Source: a bacterium (GTDB taxonomy: Bacteria > Hinthialibacterota > Hinthialibacteria > Hinthialibacterales > Hinthialibacteraceae). Taken from it: 64,000 nucleotides of DNA. The notes below the pieces were generated by a model. That model did no database searches, had not been told where the DNA came from, and saw only the letters and a list, made by a program, of their open reading frames with translations. A program made the translations under genes and the position numbers. The number at the start of each line of letters is the position of its first letter. The first letter of the stretch is position 1. The DNA lies in contig WGLV01000025.1 in NCBI GenBank assembly GCA_016125385.1, forward strand, positions 56,811 through 120,810, read 5' to 3'. Of the stretch, positions 42,093-51,338 are shown piece by piece.

Positions 42093-43805
42093 TTATACCG
42101 GCAGCGTCTCCAGCTCGTTCCCGACTTTTTTCATCAAGGGCTCGATCGCCCGGTTTGAAAAATCAAACTCAATGCCGGCGGCTTCGAATAATTTGGGCAG
42201 AGGTCTCGAACCGCCCAGCGACAGCGCCTGCCGGTAGCGGCGCAGCGCGTCGGCTGAATCGACTTTGAAGCGGCTCCACAGTTGAAGCGCGCCCAACTGG
42301 GCGATGCCGTATTCGATGTAATAAAACGGATGGCAGAACAGGTGAAGTTGCCGTTGCCAGCTCGATTCCTTCGACGTTTCAAACCCGCTCCAGTCCACAT
42401 CCGTGCCGAACCGCTTGTCTAACTCAAGCCAGAACGCCGTTCGTTCTTCCACGCTGTGATCGGGATGGGCGTAGAGCCAGTGTTGAAACGCGTCGATCTG
42501 TGCGATCCAGGGCAGAATCTGAATGATGCCTTCCAGATGAATCCGCTTGGCGCGCGCCGCGTCGTCCGTCGAATAAAATTCGTCGAAAAAGTCCTGCCCG
42601 AATAATTCCATCGACATCGACGCCACTTCGGCGAACTCGATGGGAGAGTCTCGGTAATCGACCAGCGGCTGGTTTCGGCTGGCGATCGCGTGAAAGGCGT
42701 GCCCCGCCTCGTGCAACAGCGTCACCACGTCGCGGTGCAGCCCAGCCGCGTTCATGAAGATGAATGGCCGGCGAACTTCATCGAGCGTGTACTGGTAACC
42801 GCCGGGCGCCTTGCCCTTTCGGCTTTCCAGATCGAGCTCGCCCCGGCTGTACATATCGTTCAGCTGGGCGGCGAGTTCTTCGTCGTAATGGTTGATGATG
42901 CGTTGAACGCCCGCGGCCAGTTCATCGCCGCGTTCAAACGGCGACAGCGGCGGGCGGCCTTTGGGGTCGACGGAAAGGTCCCAGGGACGAAGGCGTTCCA
43001 GCCCCATCGCGGCGCGGCGTTCTTCCTGAATCGCGCGCGCCAATGGAACCACGCTGGATTCAACCGAATGGTGAAACGCTTCGCAATCGGCGGGCGTATA
43101 GTCGAAGCGTTTGTACATCAGAAAGGCGAAACTGATAAAATCCGGATGTCCCGCGTTTTGCGCCATCCGGTTTCTCAGGCCGATCAGGCGGGTAAAGATA
43201 TCGTCCATCGCGGCGCGGTCTGTCAGGCGGCGCAGAGCGACGGCCTCCCACGCCGATTGGCGCCGGCCGCGATCGGTTTCTTCAAGAAATTTCGCCATCT
43301 GCGGCAGCGTGCGCTCGGCCCCGTCAAACTCGACGGTCATGGCGCCGCACAGTTTCTGGTACTGTTGGCTCAGTTTCGCCGCCTCGGTTTGCAGCGGCAC
43401 GTTCTCATCGCGAAACAGTTTTACGTCGGCTTCAACGTTTCGGTCGAAGACGTGATAAAACTCCCGATCGAGCTCGCTCCGGAACGGAGACGCGAGGTAC
43501 TTCTGATTGAGCCGGTGCCAGAATGGCTTGCATTTCGGCTCGATGGTCTCGATGAATTTCAGGTAACTGCTCTCGATATCGCTGCTTTCCGTGTTGCAGG
43601 TCATGGCGATATAGCGCCGCGCGCGTTCTTCGCCAAGGCAGGCCGCCAATTCGCTCACGTGAGCAATCCACGTCTCCAGTTCGGAAACGGAGCTGGGTTG
43701 ACGTTCCAACAGGGCCTGAAACAATTTTTCGAGCGATCCCCAATCGCCGAGGTCGCAGGCCTCGGGGACGAACGACCGGGGAAACTCTCTCGCGTCCTGA
43801 TTCAT
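42093..43805 (-). CDS. M3-family oligoendopeptidase (PepF-like)
   Basis: About 570 residues from ATG 43805, which has AGGAG 7 nt upstream (an ATG at 43835 is also in frame). The zinc motif HEAGHAFHAI lies near residue 365, and the downstream ligand Glu is in EFAEVASMSMELF. Upstream, RRPFIFMN and the long helical N-terminal half are typical of PepF/M3 clan enzymes. These are cytoplasmic metallopeptidases that degrade short peptides. There is no signal sequence. Length is normal for the family. Confidence 0.93.
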   Translation of the reverse strand: MNQDAREFPRSFVPEACDLGDWGSLEKLFQALLERQPSSVSELETWIAHVSELAACLGEERARRYIAMTCNTESSDIESSYLKFIETIEPKCKPFWHRLNQKYLASPFRSELDREFYHVFDRNVEADVKLFRDENVPLQTEAAKLSQQYQKLCGAMTVEFDGAERTLPQMAKFLEETDRGRRQSAWEAVALRRLTDRAAMDDIFTRLIGLRNRMAQNAGHPDFISFAFLMYKRFDYTPADCEAFHHSVESSVVPLARAIQEERRAAMGLERLRPWDLSVDPKGRPPLSPFERGDELAAGVQRIINHYDEELAAQLNDMYSRGELDLESRKGKAPGGYQYTLDEVRRPFIFMNAAGLHRDVVTLLHEAGHAFHAIASRNQPLVDYRDSPIEFAEVASMSMELFGQDFFDEFYSTDDAARAKRIHLEGIIQILPWIAQIDAFQHWLYAHPDHSVEERTAFWLELDKRFGTDVDWSGFETSKESSWQRQLHLFCHPFYYIEYGIAQLGALQLWSRFKVDSADALRRYRQALSLGGSRPLPKLFEAAGIEFDFSNRAIEPLMKKVGNELETLPV

Positions 43806-43879
43806 TCGCTGCTCCTGAATATCATAAAATCGCAATGACGAATTGACGCGGCGTAAGGCCGCTGGATGGGCGAAGCGGT

Positions 43880-44155
43880 TCAGTGAATCACGCTTTCGCC
43901 TCCGTCCGGCGAGTCGTCGTCGTCATCGTCAAAATCTTCATCAAAATCGTCGCCCGGCGTCATGGCGCCGCCTCGCGCGGCTTCCGACATTTCTTTCATT
44001 TTCAGATAATGCCGCCATATCTGGTCGCGCGCGCCCGGGTTCAGGTCGTCGAGATATTGCAGAATAGCCTGAAGCGCCCAGCTGTTGCTGATCACCACGT
44101 CTTGCAGCGCGATTTCTTTTTCGTTCCACTCGTTCGGGTTGGTTTCGTCGGTCAT
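43880..44155 (-). CDS. Small acidic protein, function unknown
   Basis: 91 residues with AAGGG 8 nt before the ATG. The N-terminal 60 residues look helical (EIALQDVVISNSWALQAILQYL, then ARDQIWRHYLKM). The last 25 are almost all Asp, Glu and Gly. No family is recognised. It lies on the same strand between a coiled-coil membrane protein and the M3 peptidase gene. The acidic tail could bind a basic partner or metal; that is speculation. Confidence 0.6.
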   Translation of the reverse strand: MTDETNPNEWNEKEIALQDVVISNSWALQAILQYLDDLNPGARDQIWRHYLKMKEMSEAARGGAMTPGDDFDEDFDDDDDDSPDGGESVIH

Positions 44156-44257
44156 GAAAAAATCCCTTCAACACGGCGCCGCTGTTTCATGCCGCGAATT
44201 GGTTTTGATCCGGCGGGGCGGTTGTCTGAATGCAGCCGCCTGCTCGCCGGCGCCATA

Positions 44258-44908
44258 CTACATCGGCGCCGGATCTTCGGAGGCGTCGATCGGTTGAGGC
44301 ATGCTGGCGATGAGGTTTTCTTTTTCTTCGATCTGCTGTTTAAGCCCCTCGATCGCGGTCAGATACCGGTCGATTTCAAGATTGATCGCATTCTGCTTAT
44401 TGCTGATCTGTTCCTGCTCTTTTTTCAGCTTATCCATGTCTTGAAGAAAGACGACGATAACGAAAACCGCGCCGAGTGAAAAAAAGATCAGGCTGGCGAT
44501 ATAAAAGCCCAGTAAAAAGGGAATCAGCGTCAGCATGAACGCCACCAGAAAAATCATGAACGCGTTCAGCCCGGGCGCGACCGTCACCTTCAGCGAGGCC
44601 GATTGAGCGCGAAGCGTGGCGATGCGTTCTTCGTGCTCTTTTCGGCTTTTCTGCAGCTTGATCAGTTGTTCCTGCAGCTTTTGCAGATGGCTGTTAGCGG
44701 CTTCGCCGGCGCCTTCCACTTTTTGCCGCGCCTGTTCGATCAGCCGTTCCAGATCGTCGATGCTGTACTTGGTTTCGCCCGCGAGCGAGTTCAGCGCTTC
44801 GATAAAGTCTTCCTGCGCTCCGTTATCGACCGCGCGCAACAAGGCTTCGGGAAACGATAGTTCGTTCCGGTGAACTTTAAACGCCAGGTTAAATGCCGCG
44901 CTCTTCAT
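44258..44908 (-). CDS. Coiled-coil protein with a central transmembrane hairpin
   Basis: 216 residues. Residues about 48-108 form a Gln/Lys/Glu-rich coiled coil (LIEQARQKVEG to RIATLRAQ). Two hydrophobic segments follow at about 115-137 and 140-158. A second coiled coil runs from about 160 to 202 (DKLKKEQEQISNKQNAI). With both coils on one side of the membrane, the shape is that of a membrane-anchored scaffold or remodelling protein. No family is recognised. A strong extended -10 promoter is visible upstream. Confidence 0.65.
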   Translation of the reverse strand: MKSAAFNLAFKVHRNELSFPEALLRAVDNGAQEDFIEALNSLAGETKYSIDDLERLIEQARQKVEGAGEAANSHLQKLQEQLIKLQKSRKEHEERIATLRAQSASLKVTVAPGLNAFMIFLVAFMLTLIPFLLGFYIASLIFFSLGAVFVIVVFLQDMDKLKKEQEQISNKQNAINLEIDRYLTAIEGLKQQIEEKENLIASMPQPIDASEDPAPM

Positions 44909-44959
44909 GAAATCCTTGAAATACGAAGATTCCGTCCAACCACTGGTTGAACTGTGCGA

Positions 44960-44968
44960 ATTATAACA
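44960..44968 (-). promoter_or_regulatory. Extended -10 promoter element
   Basis: TGTTATAAT on the minus strand is a perfect TGnTATAAT, about 50 nt before the coiled-coil membrane protein gene. No good -35 box was seen, as is common for extended -10 promoters. Confidence 0.5.
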
Positions 44969-45001
44969 TCATGTACGCCAAGATGATAAAGCTGATGAGC
45001 G

Positions 45002-45925
45002 TTATTGTGGAAATACCTTGTTGACGGGCGCCGATTGAATCCGGTGGTTTTTTGTATCCGCCACGAAGACCCGCCCGGCGCCCCAGGCCACGCCCCAGGG
45101 TTCCGCGAATCGGCCCGGCGCATCGCCCAGGCCTCCCCAGACGCCCAGGCTCTTGCCCATGACGTCGATCAGTTGAATCCGGTGGTTTCCCCACTCACAA
45201 ACCAGCAACCGGCCCTCATCGTCAAACGCGAGATCGTATGGATATAAAAACTCGCCCGGGCCGGATCCTTCTTTCCCCAGAATACGAACCATTGTACCGG
45301 ATTCTTCGTAGACTTTGATCCGGTGATTGACCGAATCGGCGATGTAGATCAACCCGCCGGGCCCGAACAGAATCGACATGGGGCGGTCGAATTCCTCTGG
45401 ACCGGTTCCAAATTCACCCCATCCGCGTATATACGTTCCATCGGGATGAAACACCTGTACGCGGCTTTTCTGCCCGTATTCGGTGATGAACAGGTCGCCC
45501 TCCGCGTTAAAATCGACGTCGGTCGGGTAGATGAACCTGCCCGCTTCTTCGCCGTATTCACCAAATGAAAAAAGCAGCTCGCCTTCGGTGGAATATTTCA
45601 GAATATGCGCCACGTGTGTATCGGGAATCCAGACGTTTCCCTCGGCGTCGAATCCGATGCCGGTCGGCGTCCCTTTTTCGGGATGAGCCAGCTTCCAGTC
45701 GAGTACATAGTCTCCCTGCTCGTTGAATTTCTGCACCCGGCCGGTGCGATCGATGATGTAGATGAATCCCCGGTTATATCCGATGGCGCGGGGCGAACCG
45801 AACAGGCCGGGCAGGGCGCCGCGAGCGCCCCATATCTGAACGGTCGAATCGCCCGCGTCTCCGCCGCATCCCGCCAGCAGGCAGAGGAGAAGTCCCAGGA
45901 AGGAGGCTCGCTTCAGTATCATCAT
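45002..45925 (-). CDS. NHL-repeat beta-propeller lipoprotein
   Basis: 307 residues. The open frame extends upstream to 46201, but ATG 45925 starts a lipoprotein signal with lipobox LLAGC (Cys20). Six NHL-type blades follow, each with a pattern like P-x-G-I-x-F-D-x-x-G-N-x-W-x-x-D-T and N-H-R-I. Examples are TGIGFDAEGNVWIPDT, DVDFNAEGDLFITEY, LFGPGGLIYIADSVNHRI and DLAFDDEGRLLVCEWGNHRI. The ATG overlaps the stop of the ABC ATPase by 4 bp, so it is translationally coupled to an iron-type ABC operon. A role as surface ligand-binding or scaffold partner of that transporter is inferred. Confidence 0.85.
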   Translation of the reverse strand: MMILKRASFLGLLLCLLAGCGGDAGDSTVQIWGARGALPGLFGSPRAIGYNRGFIYIIDRTGRVQKFNEQGDYVLDWKLAHPEKGTPTGIGFDAEGNVWIPDTHVAHILKYSTEGELLFSFGEYGEEAGRFIYPTDVDFNAEGDLFITEYGQKSRVQVFHPDGTYIRGWGEFGTGPEEFDRPMSILFGPGGLIYIADSVNHRIKVYEESGTMVRILGKEGSGPGEFLYPYDLAFDDEGRLLVCEWGNHRIQLIDVMGKSLGVWGGLGDAPGRFAEPWGVAWGAGRVFVADTKNHRIQSAPVNKVFPQ

Positions 45926-46947
45926 TCCATTGTGATCCAGGCCGGCGGCCGGATAAATTCCGCGCGTAGCGCCGCGCCCTCCGTTGGAGCGGCATTCATG
46001 ACGCCATACAGCGTGACGCCGTTCCACTGCGCCGTAACGCGATGCCCCGCGCTGGTCAGTATCGCCTCCTGTGCGGCGCATTCTCCCGCCTTGTTTTCGG
46101 TCAGTCTCACGCATTCCGGCGGCCACCCGGCGGTTCCGGCGCCGTCCGGTTGATGTGCGTTCCACTCGCCCCACGGGGTGTGGATAACCCCGTTCCGGCA
46201 TTCGCCCTCAACGAACGAGCGATACCCCAGCAGCTCGGCCGCGCGCCGCGACTGTGGATCGCGGGCCGTCTCGGCGGCTTCGCCCGCGCGGATCACCCGG
46301 CCCTGATGCAGAATCACGAGTCTCTGCGCCAGCGCGAACGCTTCGTCGCGTTGATGGGTCACCAGCAACGTCGCCCGGGGCTCTCCCGCGCATTGGCGGA
46401 TGAATGGCGCCAGAGCCTCCCGGCCCGGTTCCTCCAGTCCGGTGAACGGCTCATCCAATAACAACGCGGCGGGGTCGGGCGCCAGCGCGCGCGCCAGCTC
46501 AAGCCGTTTGCGCTCGCCTCCTGACAGATCGCCGGGTTTGCGTTCGGCGTATTCCGTCAATCTGAATCGCCGCAGAAGTTCATCCACCCGCCGCCGCTGC
46601 TCTTCTTTTGAATCGATCCCTTTGAGCGTGACCGAGAGATGTTCGCGTACTCGCAAGTGCTCCCATAGCGCCGCTTCCTGAAAACAGAATCCCACCCCCC
46701 GCTGATGAGGCGGCGTCTCCATTGTAGGCGTAGCCGTCAGCCTCCCGTGGATATAGATCTCGCCCTGAGCGGGCCGTTCGAATCCGGCGATCAGCCTCAA
46801 CAGGGTCGTTTTGCCCGCGCCCGACGGGCCGAATAACGCGGTGATCGATCGCGCCGGCGCCGTCAGCGAGATCGAATGCAGCGCGGGAGCCGCGCCGTAG
46901 GCGAACGAGACGTCACGCAGTTCGACGCCGGATGCGGTCGATTCCAT
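45922..46947 (-). CDS. ABC transporter ATP-binding protein (ferric iron/FbpC type)
   Basis: 341 residues. Walker A is LFGPSGAGKTTLLRLIAGF, the signature is DLSGGERKRLELARAL, Walker B is ALLLDEPFTGLE, and the H-loop is LVTHQRDEAF. The 110-residue C-terminal part is a TOBE-like regulatory region, usual for FbpC, PotA and ThiQ-like importers. Its start overlaps the permease gene by 35 nt and its stop overlaps the lipoprotein start, all minus strand. With the permease and binding protein it forms a complete importer. Confidence 0.92.
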   Translation of the reverse strand: MESTASGVELRDVSFAYGAAPALHSISLTAPARSITALFGPSGAGKTTLLRLIAGFERPAQGEIYIHGRLTATPTMETPPHQRGVGFCFQEAALWEHLRVREHLSVTLKGIDSKEEQRRRVDELLRRFRLTEYAERKPGDLSGGERKRLELARALAPDPAALLLDEPFTGLEEPGREALAPFIRQCAGEPRATLLVTHQRDEAFALAQRLVILHQGRVIRAGEAAETARDPQSRRAAELLGYRSFVEGECRNGVIHTPWGEWNAHQPDGAGTAGWPPECVRLTENKAGECAAQEAILTSAGHRVTAQWNGVTLYGVMNAAPTEGAALRAEFIRPPAWITME

Positions 46948-48481
46948 TCCAAGCCTCTTTGACGATCAGCCCGGCCGCCAGCACGGCGGCGGGAACCAGC
47001 AACAATAACAGCCCCACGGCGGCGGTGCGCGGCTCGCTGCCGTAATGCAACAGGTGAAAATATTCCATCACCAGGCTTTCGCCGCCCGGGGGTTGCAACA
47101 GCGTGATGATCGATACATCGCGCCAGACGAATAACCCGATCAGGAATAGCGCGGGCGGCAGAAATGGAGCCAGCGCCGGTCCGTGCAGGCGAAAGACTTT
47201 AACTTTCCACGGAGGCGCTATTAACTGTTCCGCCTCGCGTGGAGACCGGCCGTACCGGTTCCAGTACATCCACGCGGCGGCCAGCCCTAATAGAAAGAAA
47301 TGCGCCGCGTACGCCGCCAATAGCGTCATCAGGTGCAGCGCGTAGGGCTGATACCCCGGCCACCAGCTTCGCAGTCTGATCCAGCCCGCCGCCAGCAGCA
47401 CGCCGGGGATGATGAATAAAACCACCCCGCACATCGCGGCGGCGCGGGGCTCGCGCTTCCAGCGCGACCGGCTCAGCCATAACCCCATCATCAGGGTGAT
47501 CGCCGCCGTGATGGCGCAATACGCCAGCGACCGGATGACGGTGACGCCGTTGCGATGCCAGGTGGAGTACGCGTTTTCGCCCTGACCCGCGTGCATCCAC
47601 AAGGCGGCGAAGGGAACCAGAATCGAGGCCGCCAATACCAGAACGCACGCCGCATAAACCGCCGTCGCGCTTATTATTGCGCCGCGAATTTGAACCGCGT
47701 CTCCTGTCGAGCCGCGACGGCCCAGCAGGCGTCCGCTCCACAACGCCCACGCCAGCAGCGGCGCCAGCGCGAGGTAGGGAAGACACAACCCCAGCGCGCT
47801 GGATTCCTGCAACAGCGACGAAAACCGAATATAGATTTCCAACGGATATGCGCTGACGTTCAGTAACATCGGCGCTTCAAACTGCATCAGCGTCAGACAG
47901 AAAACGATCGCCGCGGCCGCTCTCGCGGGCCGCCCGATCGCCGGCAGCCAGAACCACCGCGGCCGCCGCCGGGGCGGCAGGTACAGGCGCGCCGCCTCCC
48001 ACCCGGGCCGCGACGGCTCTCCCGACAAAACCAGATACAGAAAAACGATGGGCCAGTAACACAAGGCAAGCACGAACGCCGCGCCGGGGATGGAGTACAG
48101 CCAGCTCTCCCACACGGTCTGCGCGCCCCACAGAATCGCTCCGGTTTCGTTGCTCCGAAATTGCGCCAGCATGGTCATCCACGCGGCGGCCGCGCCGAAC
48201 GGCGGATACGACAGCGGAAGCAGGCTCGCCGCCCATAACCAGCGCCGTGCGCGCTGACTCAGCCGCAGATTCGCCGCGAACACCGGGGCCGCCAGCAGAA
48301 CCGACCCCGCCGACGTCAGCGCGGCCAGCGCCAGGCTGACCAGCAGCCGTTCGCCCGACAGTACGTCGAACGCCGAGAACCACGCGCCCGCGCCGGATGA
48401 ATCGAGCGCCGTCTCCACCGCGAGCGTCAGTGGAGGCAGAAACAGCATCGCGCAAAAGATCAGACGCGTCAGCCAGGCCAT
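46913..48481 (-). CDS. ABC importer permease (ferric iron/FbpB type)
   Basis: 522 residues with about 12 transmembrane segments in two repeated halves, as in FbpB and ThiP permeases where one chain forms the whole channel. Segments such as FDVLSGERLLVSLALAALTS and WHRNGVTVIRSLAYCAITAA start each half. The EAA-type loops (WEAARLYLPPRRRPRWFWLP and SPREAEQLIAPPWKVKVFRL) that contact the ATPase are both recognisable. The binding-protein gene ends 10 nt upstream. Confidence 0.88.
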   Translation of the reverse strand: MAWLTRLIFCAMLFLPPLTLAVETALDSSGAGAWFSAFDVLSGERLLVSLALAALTSAGSVLLAAPVFAANLRLSQRARRWLWAASLLPLSYPPFGAAAAWMTMLAQFRSNETGAILWGAQTVWESWLYSIPGAAFVLALCYWPIVFLYLVLSGEPSRPGWEAARLYLPPRRRPRWFWLPAIGRPARAAAAIVFCLTLMQFEAPMLLNVSAYPLEIYIRFSSLLQESSALGLCLPYLALAPLLAWALWSGRLLGRRGSTGDAVQIRGAIISATAVYAACVLVLAASILVPFAALWMHAGQGENAYSTWHRNGVTVIRSLAYCAITAAITLMMGLWLSRSRWKREPRAAAMCGVVLFIIPGVLLAAGWIRLRSWWPGYQPYALHLMTLLAAYAAHFFLLGLAAAWMYWNRYGRSPREAEQLIAPPWKVKVFRLHGPALAPFLPPALFLIGLFVWRDVSIITLLQPPGGESLVMEYFHLLHYGSEPRTAAVGLLLLLVPAAVLAAGLIVKEAWNGIDRIRRRTA

Positions 48482-48491
48482 AAAGAGCGTC

Positions 48492-49556
48492 TTATTGAGG
48501 GATCAGGCCGTGCGAGCGCAGGGCTTCCACGCAGGGCTCGATCTCTTTGGCGACGGCCTCGTAGTCGATCTTCATCGCCTTGACCTCGCTGAGCTTCGCC
48601 GCGCCTTCCGGAACGGGAATCGAGCTCCGCACCGGCATCTGCCGGGCGCGCGTCTCGGCCAGTTTCTGTTCGACCTCGGGTGAGAGAATGTAATCAATGA
48701 ATTTCTTGCCGTTGTCGGGATGCTGGCAGCCTTTGATCAGCGAGACCGTGTTGGGGATCACCAGGGTTCCCCCGCCGTCCTGATCGAGAAAACGCATCTC
48801 GACCGGCTTGCCGTCCAGAAGCGCGCCGTAGGCGTCGTCGCTGTCGGTCAGCCCATACCACAGCGTCCCTTCCGCCACGCGGTCGCGCACGTCGGAGTTG
48901 CTCGAACGAATCTGCATGCTCGCCGTGGATTTCGCCAAAACCAGGGTCGCCAGGGTCTGCTGTTCACCCATCGTGGTGAACAGCGCCGCGATGTGGGTCC
49001 CGGTGGTGCCGAACGCGGGGTTGGCCATGCCCATGTTGCCCCGGTATTTCGGTACGCCCAGATCGGAGATTGAATCGGGCGTAAACGTGGGCGTTTCCGC
49101 GCCCGCCGGCCAGACCGGCAGTTTGTCGCGGTTGATCAACATGACCCGCGCCCGGGCTGAAAAGCCCGTCCAGTACCCCGCCGGGTCCTTGTATTCCGCC
49201 GGAATATCCGCCGCCGAGGGCGACTGATACGGCTGCAACATGTCTTCCAGTTTCAGCTGAACCGTGCGGGCGAATTCGTTGTTCCAGAACACGTCGGCCT
49301 GGGGGGTCCGTTTTTCCTGACGCAGCCGCACGTACAGGCCCGTGGTCTTCGTCACCTCGGTGTCGTAGACCACATTGACTTCCATTTCGGGGTTCTGATC
49401 CATAAACGTCTGGATGATGGGTTCCGCGTAATCCCGATCGACCGACGTGTAAATCGTCAGCGCGTTTTGTTTGGCGCATCCGCCCATGAAAAGCAGGGCG
49501 GCGCCGGCGGCGAAAGCCGCGATCAGTGAACGAAACGAAAATACCTTGGTATGCAC
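48492..49556 (-). CDS. Extracellular solute-binding lipoprotein (ferric iron type)
   Basis: 354 residues from a GTG start with AAGGAG 8 nt upstream. The signal ends in a lipobox (LFMGGC, Cys27). The mature protein opens LTIYTSVDRDYAEPIIQTF, the usual start of FbpA/FutA-type iron-binding proteins. The C-terminal half has TVSLIKGCQHPDNGKKFIDYILSPE, typical of family 1 and 6 solute-binding proteins. It delivers substrate to the permease. Iron is the best guess from family; thiamine or phosphonate relatives cannot be excluded. It is the first gene of a four-gene minus-strand operon. Confidence 0.9.
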   Translation of the reverse strand: MHTKVFSFRSLIAAFAAGAALLFMGGCAKQNALTIYTSVDRDYAEPIIQTFMDQNPEMEVNVVYDTEVTKTTGLYVRLRQEKRTPQADVFWNNEFARTVQLKLEDMLQPYQSPSAADIPAEYKDPAGYWTGFSARARVMLINRDKLPVWPAGAETPTFTPDSISDLGVPKYRGNMGMANPAFGTTGTHIAALFTTMGEQQTLATLVLAKSTASMQIRSSNSDVRDRVAEGTLWYGLTDSDDAYGALLDGKPVEMRFLDQDGGGTLVIPNTVSLIKGCQHPDNGKKFIDYILSPEVEQKLAETRARQMPVRSSIPVPEGAAKLSEVKAMKIDYEAVAKEIEPCVEALRSHGLIPQ

Positions 49557-49623
49557 GGTGATGACTCCTTATATTCGGTACGGTTGTCACGAATTCATCC
49601 GTAGAGGCTCTGGCGATCATCAT

Positions 49624-49659
49624 AACGAAAATCGCATGGAGCCATAGACCCCATGCGAT
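49624..49659 (-). terminator. Terminator of the DUF4175-like gene
   Basis: ATCGCATGG (49631-49639) and CCATGCGAT (49651-49659) pair around an 11-base loop. On the minus strand the stem is followed by TTTCG. The T-run is short. Confidence 0.5.
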
Positions 49660-49700
49660 CTCGTTCGAGTGGATTCAGTGACTCTCAACGGGCTGAAACT

Positions 49701-51326
49701 TCATTCCCGCCCGTCGGTTTCGCCGCTTTCGCTCGACGCGGCTGGCGCCAGCGATTCAAAATACGCGCGCACGTGCTGGCGGTACGCCACCGGAACGCGT
49801 TCCTTATCGAGCGCTTCTTCCGACGCCTGCTCGTATTGAAACGCCGCGCTGCCGACCTCGATGGTCGACTCCGTCATAACGCCGTTGCCGTCGGCGGGCA
49901 TGATGCCGGCGATGGGGCCGTCATGCATGTCGCTTTTCAGCATATCCGGCGTGAAGCCCGTGCTGGTGTCGGCGAAGGGCGCCTTGCCGCCGCGTCCCTT
50001 ACCGGGGCCGCCCATACCGTTGCCCTGGTTCGACGTATCGCCCGCTTTCCACTGGCCGGTTTTGGCGAAGGGGCTGAGGCTGGAATTCGATCCGGAACAG
50101 GCGCCGTTGGTGCATTTGCCGTCCTTGAACAGCGCGCCGCACTTTTTACATTGCCCCGGCTTGCCCGACAGCGCCAGCTTGGCGTCTTTCATTTCGTCGA
50201 GCGCCCCTTGAATGAGTTTCATCTGCTCCATCATTTCCTGCAGGTCCATCATCTCGCTCTCCGCCAGTTTGAGCGATTCCATCGAGAGCTTCTGGTTGCC
50301 GCTGCCCAGCGCTTCAGACGCGCCTTTCATCATCTTCGAAAGCGGCATGCTCATGCTCATCATCGAACTCATTTTGGCGAGTTCCTGCGCGAGGCGTTTC
50401 TGGTCTTCCGGGCTCAGATCGCCCATTTTCATCTGCTTTTCCAGCGAGGCCATCTTTTCAGCCGCTTTTTCAAAATCGCCGGTCTGCATGTCTTTCATGA
50501 TGCCGCCGGTGAACTTCTGCATGGCGGGGTCGGCGGCGGGGTTCAACATCGGCGCGCGTTTCATCATTTCCTCGCGGCGCTGTTCCCATTTCTGTTCGAG
50601 CGTTGAGACCTTGGCGAGCGCTTCGCGTTTATCGATCTGGCCCTTGGCGAGTTCTTTCGCTAACTCTGAGATGTCTTTATTGAGTTGGTCGGCTTCGGCG
50701 CGCTTCTTTTCTTCCACTTCGCGTTTGACGGTTTCCCGGTTCAAAAACGCGGTCAATTCTTTCTCGACTTGTTTGGCGGTGACGGCGTCGGCTTGCGCCT
50801 CGCCCTTGCCCGACCACAAATCGAGCTGGGGAAACACGAAAACGGTCAGAATCAGCGCCAGCGCGGGCGCCCACAACCAGTGCCATTCACCGGGGTGGGT
50901 CCACGGAAAAGCGCGTTTGACGTCGAGCCGGTTCACCGCGCGCCAGGCGTCCATTACGGCGGCCTGTTTCCATGCGCGGATCTCGTCATCGTTTTCTGCC
51001 TGACGGGTGAAATCGATCGCGGAAGAAATTTTTTCTTTCAGTTTCAGGCGGCGATCCGCCATCAGGGCGGTCGACATCAGGTCGCGCCGCCGGGTGAAAA
51101 AATGAATCAGCGCGGCCAGCGGCGCGCAGGCCAGACAGATCGCCGCCGTCAGGCCGCGATTCAGCTCGATGGGCGATAACGCGAATCCGAGAATCACGAT
51201 CGACGCGAACAGCCCGCAGTAAAACACCCATCGTACGAAGTGATGCCATAACTCGATCGCGCACACCCGCCGATGCGCCCGGTGTACGCGTTTCATAATT
51301 TCCTGGATCGCTTGTACGTCGGTCAT
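49701..51326 (-). CDS. DUF4175-like membrane protein with coiled coil and four-Cys zinc motif
   Basis: 541 residues. Two transmembrane helices lie near 30-48 and 52-72 and a third near 148-166. The segment between (ALMADRRLKLKEKISSAIDF) is like the DUF4175 N-terminal region. A long Glu/Lys/Met-rich coiled coil covers about 185-370. Near 388-410 is a four-Cys module, GQCKKCGALFKDGKCTNGAC, likely a zinc ribbon. The rest is Gly-rich, then ends in a helical tail. No enzyme motif is seen. A short exported protein is encoded 12 nt upstream. The odd domain order makes the function uncertain. Confidence 0.65.
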   Translation of the reverse strand: MTDVQAIQEIMKRVHRAHRRVCAIELWHHFVRWVFYCGLFASIVILGFALSPIELNRGLTAAICLACAPLAALIHFFTRRRDLMSTALMADRRLKLKEKISSAIDFTRQAENDDEIRAWKQAAVMDAWRAVNRLDVKRAFPWTHPGEWHWLWAPALALILTVFVFPQLDLWSGKGEAQADAVTAKQVEKELTAFLNRETVKREVEEKKRAEADQLNKDISELAKELAKGQIDKREALAKVSTLEQKWEQRREEMMKRAPMLNPAADPAMQKFTGGIMKDMQTGDFEKAAEKMASLEKQMKMGDLSPEDQKRLAQELAKMSSMMSMSMPLSKMMKGASEALGSGNQKLSMESLKLAESEMMDLQEMMEQMKLIQGALDEMKDAKLALSGKPGQCKKCGALFKDGKCTNGACSGSNSSLSPFAKTGQWKAGDTSNQGNGMGGPGKGRGGKAPFADTSTGFTPDMLKSDMHDGPIAGIMPADGNGVMTESTIEVGSAAFQYEQASEEALDKERVPVAYRQHVRAYFESLAPAASSESGETDGRE

Positions 51327-51338
51327 ATCCTTCTCCCG

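Noticed and set aside
45926..46201. N-terminal 92 residues of the NHL open frame
   Set aside because: They lie inside the ABC ATPase gene in another frame, and a lipoprotein signal starts at 45925.
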